From Bradyrhizobium barranii subsp. apii (lineage in GTDB: Bacteria > Pseudomonadota > Alphaproteobacteria > Rhizobiales > Xanthobacteraceae), in the NCBI RefSeq assembly GCF_011516635.5, contig NZ_CP096255.1:8381501-8445500 (forward strand): a DNA stretch of 64,000 nucleotides. The letters are read 5' to 3'. Shown piece after piece: positions 1-8,788 of the stretch. The translations under genes were made by a program, and so were the position numbers. Numbering within the stretch: the first letter of the stretch is position 1; each line of letters begins with the position of its first letter. A model generated the notes under the pieces. The model saw only the letters and a list, made by a program, of their open reading frames with translations. It was not told where the DNA came from and ran no database searches.

Positions 1-124
1 GGTTCGCCGCTCTCGCGTTCAAGGCAGCATCGCGCTCGTCCACAGCGCGCCCACACCTTCCTGCGGCGAGGCCAAGAAAGCTGTTGTGTGGCGCGACTCA
101 CCGCCTGACTGCCGGCGAGGCCGT

Positions 125-426
125 TCAGTGCCCGGGGTGAACCTTCTTCATCGCCTCGACCTGCTCCGGCGTGGCCGTGCCCTGGTATTTCGACTTCCAG
201 GTCTCGTAGGGCATGCCGTAGACGGCCTCGCGGCTCTCGTCCTTGCTTAAGCTCACGCCTTGCGCGTCGGCGGCGTCCTTGAGCCAGTTGGACAGGCAGT
301 TGCGGCAGAAGCCGGCCAGATTCATCAGATCGATGTTCTGGACGTCGGTCCGCGTCTTCAGATGATCGACCAGGCGCGGAAAGCGGCCGCCTCGAGCTCC
401 GTTCTGGTTTTGTCGTCGATTGCCAT
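125..426 (-). pseudogene. DUF1244 family protein, frameshifted
   Basis: Small cytoplasmic protein of the DUF1244 family; function unknown. The reverse strand from the ATG at 426 reads MAIDDKTRTELEAAAFR and then meets a stop. After a one-base frame change near 370-376 it continues into the family core (DLMNLAGFCRNCLSNW, then SKDESREAVYGMPYETWKSK) and ends at 125. The internal ATG at 325 gives only the last 66 residues. The conserved FCRNCLSNW cysteines lie in the intact part. Either the gene is genuinely broken (net loss of one base) or this is a base-calling error; the family core shows no other damage. Confidence 0.75.
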
Positions 427-606
427 GGCTGGATCCCTTCGGCCTGAATTGGTTCTGCCCCCGATGGGGGTCACCCTTACGGGATCAGGTGGGTCCTTGT
501 CACAGATTTTGCCATATCACGGCGCAAACGGCGCCAGAGCCAACCCGAACGCCGGTTCCCCGGCCCTACGCCAAATCGTCAATCATCTGGTATACGTTCC
601 GCGACA

Positions 607-1206
607 ATGATCGCCGAATCTCCCCGCGCCCCCCTTCGCCTGCTCGCCCGGTTGGTCCCGGTGCTGGTGGTTGGCCTGCTGTGCCTGTGGGCCAGCCCGG
701 CCTCCGCCGACTTCCGGCTTTGCAACAACACCTCGAGCCGGGTCGGCATTGCGCTCGGCTACAAGGACGCCGAGGGCTGGACCACCGAGGGCTGGTGGAA
801 CATCTCGTCCCGCTCCTGCGAGACCCTGCTGCGGGGAACGCTGGTCGCCCGCTATTATTACATCTATGCGATCGACTACGACCGCGGCGGCGAATGGTCG
901 GGCCAGGCCTTCATGTGCTCGCGCGACAAGGAATTCACCATCCGCGGCACCGAGGACTGCCTCGCGCGCGGCTACGACCGGACCGGCTATTTCGAGGTCG
1001 ATACCGGCGAGCAGCGGGCCTGGACGGTTCAGCTCACCGACGCCAACGAGCAGCCGTCACAGCAGCAGCGCGTGCCCGGCCTGCCGGGCCCTGTCGGCCC
1101 GGGTGGCGGCGTTCCGGGTTTGCCCAATAGTCCGCCCGGTGGTACGCCCCCCGCCGCGCCTGGCCTTCCGCCAGCCCCCTCGCCACCGTCTGGAAATAAG
1201 CCATGA
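607..1206 (+). CDS. DUF1036 secreted protein
   Basis: A 199-residue protein with a hydrophobic signal peptide (about residues 14-36, ending near ASA), then a DUF1036 core rich in aromatic residues and cysteine (FRLCNNTSSRVGIALGYKD; EGWWNISSRSC; two further Cys near 100-120). The last 60 residues are a low-complexity Pro/Gly tail. Probably periplasmic; function unknown. Its stop overlaps the start of pyruvate kinase by four bases (ATGA), so the two are translationally coupled, although no biochemical link is evident. Confidence 0.88.
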   Translation: MIAESPRAPLRLLARLVPVLVVGLLCLWASPASADFRLCNNTSSRVGIALGYKDAEGWTTEGWWNISSRSCETLLRGTLVARYYYIYAIDYDRGGEWSGQAFMCSRDKEFTIRGTEDCLARGYDRTGYFEVDTGEQRAWTVQLTDANEQPSQQQRVPGLPGPVGPGGGVPGLPNSPPGGTPPAAPGLPPAPSPPSGNKP

Positions 1207-2639
1207 GGCGTCTTCGCCGTATCAAGATTCTCGCGACCCTGGGACCTGCCTCTTCGGACCTCGCGATGATCCGCCGCCTGTTCGAGGCCGGCGCCGACCT
1301 GTTCCGCATCAATATGAGCCACACCCCGCATGACAAGATGCGGGAGCTGGTCGCGACGATCCGCAACGTCGAGAGCAGTTATGGCCGGCCGATCGGCATC
1401 CTGGTCGATCTCCAGGGCCCGAAGCTCAGGCTCGGCGCCTTCGCGGAAGGCGCGGTCCAGCTCCAGAACGGCCAGATCTTCACGCTCGATTCCAACAAGG
1501 CGCCGGGCGACGCCACGCGCGTCAATCTCCCGCATCCGGAGATCCTGGCAGCACTCAGGCCCGGCCATGCGCTGCAGCTCGACGACGGCAAGGTGCGGCT
1601 GATGGCCGAAGAGACCTCGAAAGAGCACGCGGTGACCCGCGTCGTGGTCGGCGGCCGGATGTCCGACCGCAAGGGCGTCAGCCTGCCGGATACGGACCTG
1701 CCGGTCTCGGCGATGACGCCGAAGGACCGCGCCGACCTCGAGGCCGCGCTGGTCACCGGCGTCGACTGGATCGCTCTATCTTTCGTGCAGCGCGCCGACG
1801 ACGTCATCGAGGCCAAGAAGATGATCCGCGGCCGCGCCGCTGTCATGGCCAAGATCGAGAAGCCGCAGGCGATCGACCGCCTCGCCGAGATCATCGAGGC
1901 CTCCGACGCGCTGATGGTGGCGCGCGGCGATCTCGGCGTCGAGCTGCCGCTGGAGCGTGTGCCGAGCCTCCAGAAGCAGATGACGCGCATGGCGCGCCGC
2001 GCCGGCAAGCCGGTGGTGATCGCAACCCAGATGCTGGAATCGATGATCCAGTCGCCGGTGCCGACCCGCGCCGAGGTCTCGGACGTCGCCACCGCCGTCT
2101 ATGAAGGCGCCGACGCCATCATGCTGTCGGCGGAATCGGCGGCCGGCAAATTCCCGGTCGAGGCGGTCTCGACCATGAACCGCATCGGCGAAGAGGTCGA
2201 GCGCGACCCGATTTATCGTTCCGTGCTCACCGCGCAGCGCCCCGCGCCAGAATCCACCGCCGGCGACGCCATCGCGGACGCCGCCCGCCAGATCGCCGAG
2301 ACGCTCGATCTGCCGGCCCTGATCTGCTGGACCAGCTCGGGCTCGACCGCGGTGCGCGTCGCGCGCGAGCGGCCGAAGCCGCCGATCGTGGCGATCACGC
2401 CCAACATCGCGGCCGGACGCCGGCTCGCGGTGGTCTGGGGCGTGCATTGCGTGGTGGCGGAAGACGCGCGCGACCAGGACGACATGGTGAGCCGCGCCGG
2501 CCAGATCGCCTTCCGCGACGGTTTTGTCCGCGCCGGCCAGCGCGTGATCATCGTCGCCGGCGTGCCGCTCGGCATCCCCGGCACCACCAACATGGTGCGC
2601 ATCGCCTCGGTCGGCCCCGAGGGCGGCGCGGATATCTAG
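1203..2639 (+). CDS. pyk: pyruvate kinase
   Basis: Catalyses phosphoenolpyruvate + ADP to pyruvate + ATP in lower glycolysis; cytoplasmic, normally a homotetramer. The 478 residues are standard bacterial length. Visible motifs: N-terminal TLGPASSD and FRINMSH, VDLQGPKLRLG, the catalytic-lysine segment MAKIEKPQAI, MVARGDLGVELP, and the ATQMLESMI...PTRAEVSDVA signature, followed by a C-terminal regulatory domain (about 350-478) ending GTTNMVRI. The start overlaps the DUF1036 stop. The stop codon TAG lies inside the CTAG target duplication of an IS1380-family element, so the IS begins right after the gene. Confidence 0.97.
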   Translation: MRRLRRIKILATLGPASSDLAMIRRLFEAGADLFRINMSHTPHDKMRELVATIRNVESSYGRPIGILVDLQGPKLRLGAFAEGAVQLQNGQIFTLDSNKAPGDATRVNLPHPEILAALRPGHALQLDDGKVRLMAEETSKEHAVTRVVVGGRMSDRKGVSLPDTDLPVSAMTPKDRADLEAALVTGVDWIALSFVQRADDVIEAKKMIRGRAAVMAKIEKPQAIDRLAEIIEASDALMVARGDLGVELPLERVPSLQKQMTRMARRAGKPVVIATQMLESMIQSPVPTRAEVSDVATAVYEGADAIMLSAESAAGKFPVEAVSTMNRIGEEVERDPIYRSVLTAQRPAPESTAGDAIADAARQIAETLDLPALICWTSSGSTAVRVARERPKPPIVAITPNIAAGRRLAVVWGVHCVVAEDARDQDDMVSRAGQIAFRDGFVRAGQRVIIVAGVPLGIPGTTNMVRIASVGPEGGADI

Positions 2640-4268
2640 CCCGTCTTATTCGTCAGAGGGCGCCTGAGAGGCTGGCGAGCGTGGTGTAAAGCGCTGATGC
2701 GGCGTAGGATTCGGTTGCAAAGCCAACCCCATCACCTTCAGCCGCGAACACCACGCCCGCCATGACCGACGATACGATTCTGCCCTTCTCGTTTCCAGCC
2801 GTTCACGCCAAGAAAGTCACAGCTGCCTTCGATGGCGGTCGGCTGACCTCGAACGGGGGCGTGATGCTTCTGGCGATGGCCGAGCGGCGTCTCGGCTTGG
2901 CCGACAATTTGGCCCGGGTGTTCCCGGATCGGCGCGATCCGACGCGGGTCGTGCACAGCCTGGTCGATATGTTCCGCGCGCGCATGTTCGCGATCTGCTG
3001 CGGCTACGAGGACGCCGACGACCTCGATCATCTGCGGTCCGATCCCGCATTCAAGCTGGCCTGCGGACGGCTGCCGGACACGGGTCGCGATCTGTGTTCC
3101 CAACCGACGCTGTCGCGTCTGGAGAATGCTCCGCGCCTGCGCGACGTGATCCGACTGACCTACACGTTGGTCGACGCATGGATGGATAGCTACCCGCGCG
3201 AGCCGGCATCCGTCACGCTCGACATCGATGATACCTGCGATGTCGTCCACGGCCATCAGCAGCTCTCGCTGTTCAACGCTCATTATGACGAACGCTGCTT
3301 CCTGCCGATCCACGTCTACGACACGGAGAAGAGCCGGCCCGTGGCGGTCGTGCTGCGGCCCGGCAAGACGCCGGGCGGCGTCGAGGTGCGTGCCCATCTG
3401 CGCCGCCTGGTACGGCATATCCGGACGCGGTGGCACAACACGCGAATTACGTTCCGTGGCGACGGGCACTATGCCCGGCCGGAGGCAATGGCGTGGTGCG
3501 AGACCAACGGCATCGACTACATCTTCGGTCTGTCCGGCACCAAGCCGCTCGCCAGAAAAGTCGACGCGGTCGCCGACGACATCCGCACGCGACGCGCCAT
3601 CGAGAACCTGCCGGTTCTGCGCGGCTATACCGAGACGCGCCACAAGGCAAAGTCCTGGGATCGCGAACGACGCACCGTCGCCCGTATTGAGGCGACGATG
3701 CTCGGCCTCGACATCCGCTTCGTCGTCACCAGCCTCGATGTCGGCTCGGCCGAGTGGATCTACGACAGCCTGTATTGCGCGCGCGGCCAAGCCGAGAATC
3801 TGATCAAGCTGCATAAGACGCAGCTCGCCTCCGATCGCACCAGTTGCCGTTCGGCGCTCGCCAATGTCCGCCTCGTTCTCCATACCGCCGCTTATTGGCT
3901 GATGCTGACCGTGCGCGACGCCATTCCCAAAGTCCGGGAATTGGCCACTGCCGAGTTCGCGACGCTGCGTCTTCGGCTCTTGAAAATCGCCGCCCGGGTT
4001 GTCGAGACCAAGAGCCGCATTCGCCTTGCGTTCGCCGCGGCATGTCCCGAAGCCGACCTGATCCGCAGCTTGCCCGGCGCGCTGCTGCCGCTCGGTCCTT
4101 GACCGGTGGGGCGTCCGCCCGCGTTCACCCAACCCATCCCTCAAGCGCGTTGCAAAGTACCGGTCGTCAGGCGGTGAAAAGCCGAAGGCAATCCTGTGCG
4201 CCTCGTCAGCGGAGGTGTGCGGATGCACCAGTCGGACCAAAATACCGCGCTCTCACGAATAGGGCGGG
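2640..4268 (+). mobile_element. IS1380-family insertion sequence
   Basis: Complete 1629-bp element. The left end reads CCCGTCTTATTCGTCAG and the right end, on the reverse strand, CCCGCCCTATTCGTGAG (14 of 17 identical). It is flanked by a 4-bp duplication CTAG at 2636-2639 and 4269-4272. It encodes one intact transposase in the same direction as pyk. The intact ORF, matched ends and perfect duplication suggest a recent insertion. Confidence 0.9.
2762..4102 (+). CDS. IS1380-family DDE transposase
   Basis: A 446-residue transposase of usual IS1380 length. Visible family features: an N-terminal segment with LTSNGGVMLLAMAERRLGL, the first acidic motif TLDIDDTCDVVHG (about 156-168), the second RGDGHYARPEAMAWCE (about 236-252), and a C-terminal acidic/Arg region CARGQAENLIKLHK with Glu as the likely last DDE residue. 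It moves the surrounding element (2640-4268). The reading frame has no visible disruption, so the enzyme may be active. Confidence 0.93.
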   Translation: MTDDTILPFSFPAVHAKKVTAAFDGGRLTSNGGVMLLAMAERRLGLADNLARVFPDRRDPTRVVHSLVDMFRARMFAICCGYEDADDLDHLRSDPAFKLACGRLPDTGRDLCSQPTLSRLENAPRLRDVIRLTYTLVDAWMDSYPREPASVTLDIDDTCDVVHGHQQLSLFNAHYDERCFLPIHVYDTEKSRPVAVVLRPGKTPGGVEVRAHLRRLVRHIRTRWHNTRITFRGDGHYARPEAMAWCETNGIDYIFGLSGTKPLARKVDAVADDIRTRRAIENLPVLRGYTETRHKAKSWDRERRTVARIEATMLGLDIRFVVTSLDVGSAEWIYDSLYCARGQAENLIKLHKTQLASDRTSCRSALANVRLVLHTAAYWLMLTVRDAIPKVRELATAEFATLRLRLLKIAARVVETKSRIRLAFAAACPEADLIRSLPGALLPLGP

Positions 4269-4423
4269 CTAGTCCGCGGGAGCCCGGCAAACAAAAAAAG
4301 ACGAAAACAACCCCATGCACAGTAGCCGGCGTTGCCGGCGAAGGTGCTCGGGTTTTGTGGAAAGGCGCGCCCGGGCAATGACCTGAGCGGAATCAGGTCT
4401 CGGCCCCGGCCGCGACCTGCTCT

Positions 4424-5104
4424 TCAGGCCCCGACCAGCGCTTTCGCGGTCGGCAGCAGCGTCTGCTGCACCACCAGACCGCGGGCGCGGGCGTCCATCA
4501 CGCCGACGGCGCGCAGGGCCAGCAGCGTCACGGTCTGCACCGCATCGCGCATCCTGGCGGGATCGTCGAGATTGTCGGGCGCGAGCGGCCCGACCAGGGC
4601 CTCATGCAGCGCCCCCAACAGCGCGGTGGCCGCCAGCGCGGTATCCTGCGCCGGGAAATGGCCGGCACGCACGGCGGCGTCGATCCGCGCGGCGATCTCG
4701 CCGGCGATCTCGCGGCGACTGGCCAGGCGGGACGCGCTGACATCGACGTCGACCGGCTCGGCCAGGATGCCCCAGGCCAGCCTGCGCTGCGACAGCGTAT
4801 GGACCGCCACGGTGGTGACGGCCGCCGCCAGCGCCGAGGATGGGCCGGGCGCGGCATCAGCCGCCCGGCGGATCGCCGCGAGCTCGTCGCGCGACACCTC
4901 GGCTATCAATTCGGAGATCAGCTCGGACTTGGACGGGAAGTAGCGGTAGACCGTTCCGGCCGCGACACTGGCCCGGACAGCAACCGGCGCGATCTGCACC
5001 GCAGCCATCCCGCCTTCCGCCGCAGCTTCCCGCGCTGCAGCAAGGATCGCACTGCGCCTGGCCGCAAGGCGCTTCACCACTTGATGCGTTCGCCGATAAA
5101 CCAT
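4424..5104 (-). CDS. TetR/AcrR-family transcriptional regulator
   Basis: DNA-binding repressor of 226 residues from the ATG at 5104, chosen because the helix-turn-helix region follows directly; an upstream extension to 5200 is possible but not TetR-like. The HTH segment spans about residues 10-56 (RRSAILAAAREAAAEGG, then VAAGTVYRYFPSKSELISEL). The ligand domain follows, with no recognisable specificity. Upstream, 5203-5215 is ATTCA-AAG-TGAAT, an inverted repeat that could be its operator. Its regulon is unknown; no adjacent target gene is obvious. Confidence 0.85.
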   Translation of the reverse strand: MVYRRTHQVVKRLAARRSAILAAAREAAAEGGMAAVQIAPVAVRASVAAGTVYRYFPSKSELISELIAEVSRDELAAIRRAADAAPGPSSALAAAVTTVAVHTLSQRRLAWGILAEPVDVDVSASRLASRREIAGEIAARIDAAVRAGHFPAQDTALAATALLGALHEALVGPLAPDNLDDPARMRDAVQTVTLLALRAVGVMDARARGLVVQQTLLPTAKALVGA

Positions 5105-5502
5105 GGCGCGCTTCCTGTCCCACACGCCAGCCGCACGCCCCGCGCGGCCGAACGCGTCGTCCCTGCAATAGATGCAAATCGTCCCGCAAGGACTGAACAA
5201 CTATTCAAAGTGAATGACAAGATGCAAATGCGTAGAACGTCACGCCGGACGGACGGGAGCGCCAAGCCCGGTGACGCCGGCTGGAGGGCTTTGAAGAAGA
5301 ACGTGCGGGGAAGCTTGCCTGCGGGCCCATCCTTCGAGACACCCGCCTACGGCGTGCCCTCAGGATGAGGTCGCGTTTCGCGGCAAGATATCAGACCCTC
5401 ATGGTGAGGAGCCCGCCAAAGCGGGCATCTCGATGCTCTGCATCGCCGGGCGAACCATGCAGGGCGAGCAGCCTCCGGCTCACGCCACCGCCCAAAAGAA
5501 AA
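5105..5502. other. intergenic region, no gene seen
   Basis: No supported gene. Contains the possible TetR operator at 5203-5215 and a nine-base direct repeat GATGCAAAT at 5171-5179 and 5221-5229. The 5325-5470 part (CTTCGAGACACCCGCC..., CCTCATGGTGAGGAGCCCGCC) resembles dispersed intergenic repeats common in Bradyrhizobium. Confidence 0.5.
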
Positions 5503-5525
5503 GAGCCCCGTCCGGGACGGGGCTC
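5494..5525 (-). terminator. Rho-independent terminator of the Flp pilin gene
   Basis: Arms GAGCCCCGTCC / GGACGGGGCTC (5503-5525), followed on the reverse strand by a T-rich run (AAAAGAAAAGA on + at 5494-5502). It lies 25 bases beyond the pilin stop. Confidence 0.8.
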
Positions 5526-5549
5526 TCGAAACTCTCAGATCGTCCGGTC

Positions 5550-5714
5550 TTACTTGAGGCTGGACGAGATCGAGCCGAACTTGGTGTTCAGCGAGCTGCC
5601 GAGGTTGTTGACGACGGTGATGATCGCCAGCGCGATGCCGGCAGCGATCAGGCCGTATTCAATGGCGGTGGCGCCGGATTCGTCCTTCACGAAACGCGAA
5701 ACGAGGTTCTTCAT
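5550..5714 (-). CDS. Flp family type IVb pilin
   Basis: A 54-residue Flp/Fap pilin precursor. The translation begins MKNLVSRFVKDESG, followed by ATAIEYGLIAAGIALAII. The Gly-Ala prepilin peptidase site comes after residue 14 with the conserved Glu at mature position 5, and the hydrophobic assembly helix follows. A GGGAGCAG ribosome site precedes the ATG and a strong terminator follows. Exported and polymerised by Tad machinery, but no tad/cpa gene is present here, so this is an orphan pilin gene, either an extra major subunit or one served by a distant tad locus. Confidence 0.9.
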   Translation of the reverse strand: MKNLVSRFVKDESGATAIEYGLIAAGIALAIITVVNNLGSSLNTKFGSISSSLK

Positions 5715-5980
5715 AGACTGCTCCCAAAGAGTACACGTGGCTTACAAATGGTCTGGTCTTCTCGGCTTCCCAGCGCCGCCCGACCATGGAACCGAACCTA
5801 GAGGCAAAGAATTGCGCCGCAGTTAATTCGACTGCGGAAACACGAAGCGGATTGCACGTATTCGACGATGGTAAAGGAGAATTGAAAACAATCCGTTAAA
5901 TCGTAGCTATCCGCGGCAATGCCGCTGCGGCGCGATTTACCCGAAGTTATGACCACGCATGGTCCAATGCCGCCCGCTCG

Positions 5981-6079
5981 GCCTGAAGCACGACGAGATG
6001 AATCGTTCATCGCGCTTCAGGTTATTGTTTGAGCATGATCTTCTCGGAAAACCGCTACACACTTTTCCGGATCATGCTC
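5981..6079. repeat. paired palindromic intergenic repeat
   Basis: Two adjacent inverted repeats. The first (about 5982-6020) has arms CTGAAGC/GCTTCAG around GATGAATCGTTCATC. The second (6031-6079) has arms GAGCATGATC and GATCATGCTC enclosing CGGAAAA...TTTTCCG. The second type is a well-known dispersed palindrome in Rhizobiales. The surrounding gap 5715-6113 holds no gene. Confidence 0.75.
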
Positions 6080-6113
6080 CGGCCGACAAGAACAAGCAGG
6101 ACGACGAGGCGGC

Positions 6114-7601
6114 ATGTCACTTTCCTTTGCCAACAGCATTGCGGTGCAGAGCCGCGCGCGAGCACTGCTGCCGCTCTGCGTCGGTGCCGGCACCTATCTG
6201 TTCTTCCTCTTCGTCGGCGACACGCTGCTTCAGGACTCCGACTCGTTCTGGCAGATCAAGATCGGGCAATGGATCCTCGATCACGGCGCCCTGCCCTACA
6301 CCGACTTCTATTCTTTCACGCGCCCGGGGGAATCCTGGATCTCGACGTCGTGGCTGTCGCAGGTGCTGTTCGCTTTCTCCTACGCGCAATGGGGCTGGGC
6401 AGGTCCGGTCATCCTCACCGCGATCGGGATGGCGCTCACCGCTGCGGTCTTCGTCTATCTGCTCGACGCGCAGATCGAGGCGCCGCGCGCGGTGCTGTTC
6501 GCGATGCTGGCGCTGCTGCTGGCACTGCATCACGTGCTGGCGCGTCCGCATATTCTGGCGCTGCCCGTCATGGTGGCGTGGGTCGGCCTGCTGATGGCGG
6601 CTGCCGACCGCAGAAGCGCGCCGTCCTGGTATTGGCTGCCGCTGATGGCGCTCTGGGCGAATTTGCATGGCGGCTTCGTGCTGGGCCTCGCACTGATCGG
6701 ACCGATCTCGCTCGAAGCGGTCGAGCATGCCGAGAAGGGACAGCGGCTGAAGCTGTTCATGCGCTGGGTGCTGTTCGGCGTCGGCGCGCTGATCGCTGCC
6801 TGCTGCACGCCTTACGGCTGGCGGACGCTGATGGGTGCGACCAACATCCTCAGCCTCGGCGAATTGCTGACACTGATCTTTGAATGGATGCCGGCGAACT
6901 TTGCGACCTTCACCGGGTTCGAAGGCGCACTGCTCGGCCTGATCGCGCTCGGCTATTATCGCGGCCTCGTGCTGTCGGCGCCGCGGATCTTCCTGATCCT
7001 GTTCCTGACCTGGAGCGCGCTGACCCATGTCAGGAATATCGAGGCCTTCGCCTTCCTGGTGCCGCTGGTGCTGGCAAAGCCGCTCGGCGAGATGTTCCCG
7101 CGCCCGCCGGCGGACGCCGCCGGCGCAGACCGCTGGCCGGCCCGCTATGTCACCGCGCTCGGCGCGCTCATGATCGTGGCCGCGAGCTGGACCTCGACCT
7201 CGCTCTACATGGGACACCATCGCTTCACGTTCACGATGACGCAGACGCCGGTTGCGGCGGTCGACCTGCTCGAAAAACTCAGGGTGCAGCGCATCTTCAA
7301 CGCCTATCAGTTCGGCGGCTATCTGATCTCGCGCGACGTCCCTGTTTACGTCGACGGCCGCGCCGAGCTCTATGGCGAAAAGTTCGTCATGGACTTCTTC
7401 AAGGCGACGGAAGGCAAGAAGCCCGAGTTGCTGCCGCGCCTGCTCGACCAGTACAAGATCGACGCGACGCTATTGGTCGCCGATGCGCCGGGCCCGCAAA
7501 TCCTCGATCAGCTCAAGGGCTGGAAGCGGATCTATACGGATGACATCGCCGTCATTCATGTGCGGGAGAATGCTGACGGAGCGGCGCTGCCGTCGAAGTG
7601 A
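6114..7601 (+). CDS. polytopic membrane protein, possibly GT-C-like
   Basis: A 495-residue inner-membrane protein with roughly 9-10 hydrophobic spans in the first 370 residues and a soluble C-terminal domain (about 375-495). The N-terminal loop DTLLQDSDSFWQIKIGQWI with LPYTDFYSFTRPGESW resembles the first periplasmic loop of GT-C glycosyltransferase-like proteins, where acidic residues bind lipid-linked sugars. The C-terminal part contains NAYQFGGYLI and VYVDGRAELYG. Substrate is unknown; it stands alone, with palindromic repeats upstream. Confidence 0.8.
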   Translation: MSLSFANSIAVQSRARALLPLCVGAGTYLFFLFVGDTLLQDSDSFWQIKIGQWILDHGALPYTDFYSFTRPGESWISTSWLSQVLFAFSYAQWGWAGPVILTAIGMALTAAVFVYLLDAQIEAPRAVLFAMLALLLALHHVLARPHILALPVMVAWVGLLMAAADRRSAPSWYWLPLMALWANLHGGFVLGLALIGPISLEAVEHAEKGQRLKLFMRWVLFGVGALIAACCTPYGWRTLMGATNILSLGELLTLIFEWMPANFATFTGFEGALLGLIALGYYRGLVLSAPRIFLILFLTWSALTHVRNIEAFAFLVPLVLAKPLGEMFPRPPADAAGADRWPARYVTALGALMIVAASWTSTSLYMGHHRFTFTMTQTPVAAVDLLEKLRVQRIFNAYQFGGYLISRDVPVYVDGRAELYGEKFVMDFFKATEGKKPELLPRLLDQYKIDATLLVADAPGPQILDQLKGWKRIYTDDIAVIHVRENADGAALPSK

Positions 7602-7838
7602 GGACGTAGCTTCAGGCGTGTCCTCTCAGATGCGACGTTCGCTTGAAGATGTGAAGCGGACTCAGGCACGCACTCCGGCCATTTCGCCGTTTGACCCAAA
7701 GCGGTCGTCAAGCGGCAATGTCAATTGCTGTTATTCGATTGATGCGCCCGAAGTCAGGATAGCAGCGATGACAAAGGCTCGCGCGGCTCTCGTGTGAGTT
7801 TGAACCATCTGCCTCGTGTCAACGACCAAGAGCCATTC

Positions 7839-8117
7839 ATGTTCGACAATCTGATGACCCTCCTGGTTATTCTGTCCTTCGGCTTTCCCGCCATGCCATG
7901 GTTTTTGGGTGCGCGATGGGGGTCGAGAGGCGTTTGGCTCAGTACAGGATTTGCCGTAGTCATCCTGCTATGTTTTTTTCCAATATTGTTTTGGGTTGCA
8001 TGCGGTGCCTGTGGGCAGGGCGCGATAGCCATCTTTGTGCTGGGGCCGATCTGGATTGCTTCGGCATTGCTTACGGTCACTTCGGCGGCGTTCGCCTACT
8101 ACAAATTCGCGCGCTGA
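7839..8117 (+). CDS. small membrane protein, uncharacterised
   Basis: A 92-residue hydrophobic protein with three likely transmembrane segments (about 4-20, 27-52 and 58-85), beginning MFDNLMTLLVILSFGFP. A GTG at 7794 would add 15 polar residues; the ATG was preferred because the membrane protein begins there. It lies in a stretch of gene remnants with AT-richer composition than its neighbours. I recognise no family. Confidence 0.5.
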   Translation: MFDNLMTLLVILSFGFPAMPWFLGARWGSRGVWLSTGFAVVILLCFFPILFWVACGACGQGAIAIFVLGPIWIASALLTVTSAAFAYYKFAR

Positions 8118-8190
8118 TTTCCGCAAGACCGCGAAGGCGCTGGGGGTAACGATACCGCCCACGCTGGGCATCGCAGACGAAGTGATTGAG
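8116..8190 (+). pseudogene. remnant of an ABC-type substrate-binding protein C-terminus
   Basis: In frame with the plus strand the DNA encodes DFRKTAKALGVTIPPTLG then IADEVIE. This closely matches the conserved end (LKTAKALG-IPP-LLARADEVIE) of a substrate-binding protein family abundant in Bradyrhizobium. Nothing upstream belongs to that gene, so only the last 25 residues remain. Confidence 0.55.
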
Positions 8191-8212
8191 CAAAGCATCA
8201 GCGAAGTCCGCT

Positions 8213-8325
8213 TGTGGCCCATCAACGAAGTGGCGACACCTTTCATTGAGGTCCGCTTGGTGGCGTAGAGCGGACTGACTTTACTCACTCTGCGTTCTTC
8301 GCATTTCGACCCTTAGCGGACAATC
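8213..8325 (+). repeat. 113-bp dispersed repeat, copy 1
   Basis: About 90% identical, without gaps, to 12953-13065 in the same orientation. The shared core includes CCTTTCATTGAGGTCCGC, CTCTGCGTTCTTCGCATTT and TAGCGGACA. It contains several GTCCGC/GCGGAC half-palindromes. The two copies bracket the cyclase region. Confidence 0.85.
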
Positions 8326-8352
8326 TCCAAGTGGGATTGCTGGGTCGAAAAG

Positions 8353-8788
8353 CTATCTTTTTCCCAGGTCTTGCGCGAAACGCAGAAGGTAGCCGTCGGG
8401 GTCCTGCACCAAAAACTGCCTGTTGCCTCGCTCCTCACCGGCGATCCGATACCAAGCATCGTGACATTCCCTGAAGAGCGGCCATTGTGCCTTTTCCAAA
8501 GCATCAAGAAGTGGCGCGACGGAGCCGACAAAGATTTGGAAGTTGATACCGCGCCCCAGTGGTCGTTCTAAAGCACCAGTTTGCCAATGGCCGCTGTGCT
8601 GTCTGAGCATGACCTGCGCACCCTGAAACTCCAGGTACACAAATCGACTTTCAGGCCGCTGATAGGCGATACGGAAACCAAGGAGGTCGCACCAACAAGG
8701 TCGTGCTCTGCTTGAGGTCGAACACATCCATTTCAGGGACCAAGTGAGCAAAACCGCCAGTCGGTAATCTGTCTTCTGACACAGCCAT
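8353..8788 (-). pseudogene. VOC (glyoxalase/bleomycin-resistance) protein, frameshifted
   Basis: The N-terminal part reads MAVSEDRLPTGGFAHLVPEM, then DVFDLKQSTT in one frame. The rest (CDLLGFRIAYQRPESRFVYL to DPDGYLLRFAQDLGKR) is in another, with the junction at about 8698-8703 (net one extra base). Joined, the two give a typical 145-residue VOC-fold protein with FVYLEFQGAQVM and NRQFLVQDPDGYL metal-fold motifs. Such proteins include bleomycin-binding resistance proteins and dioxygenase-like enzymes. Located in a decaying accessory segment, so a real pseudogene is likely. Confidence 0.7.
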
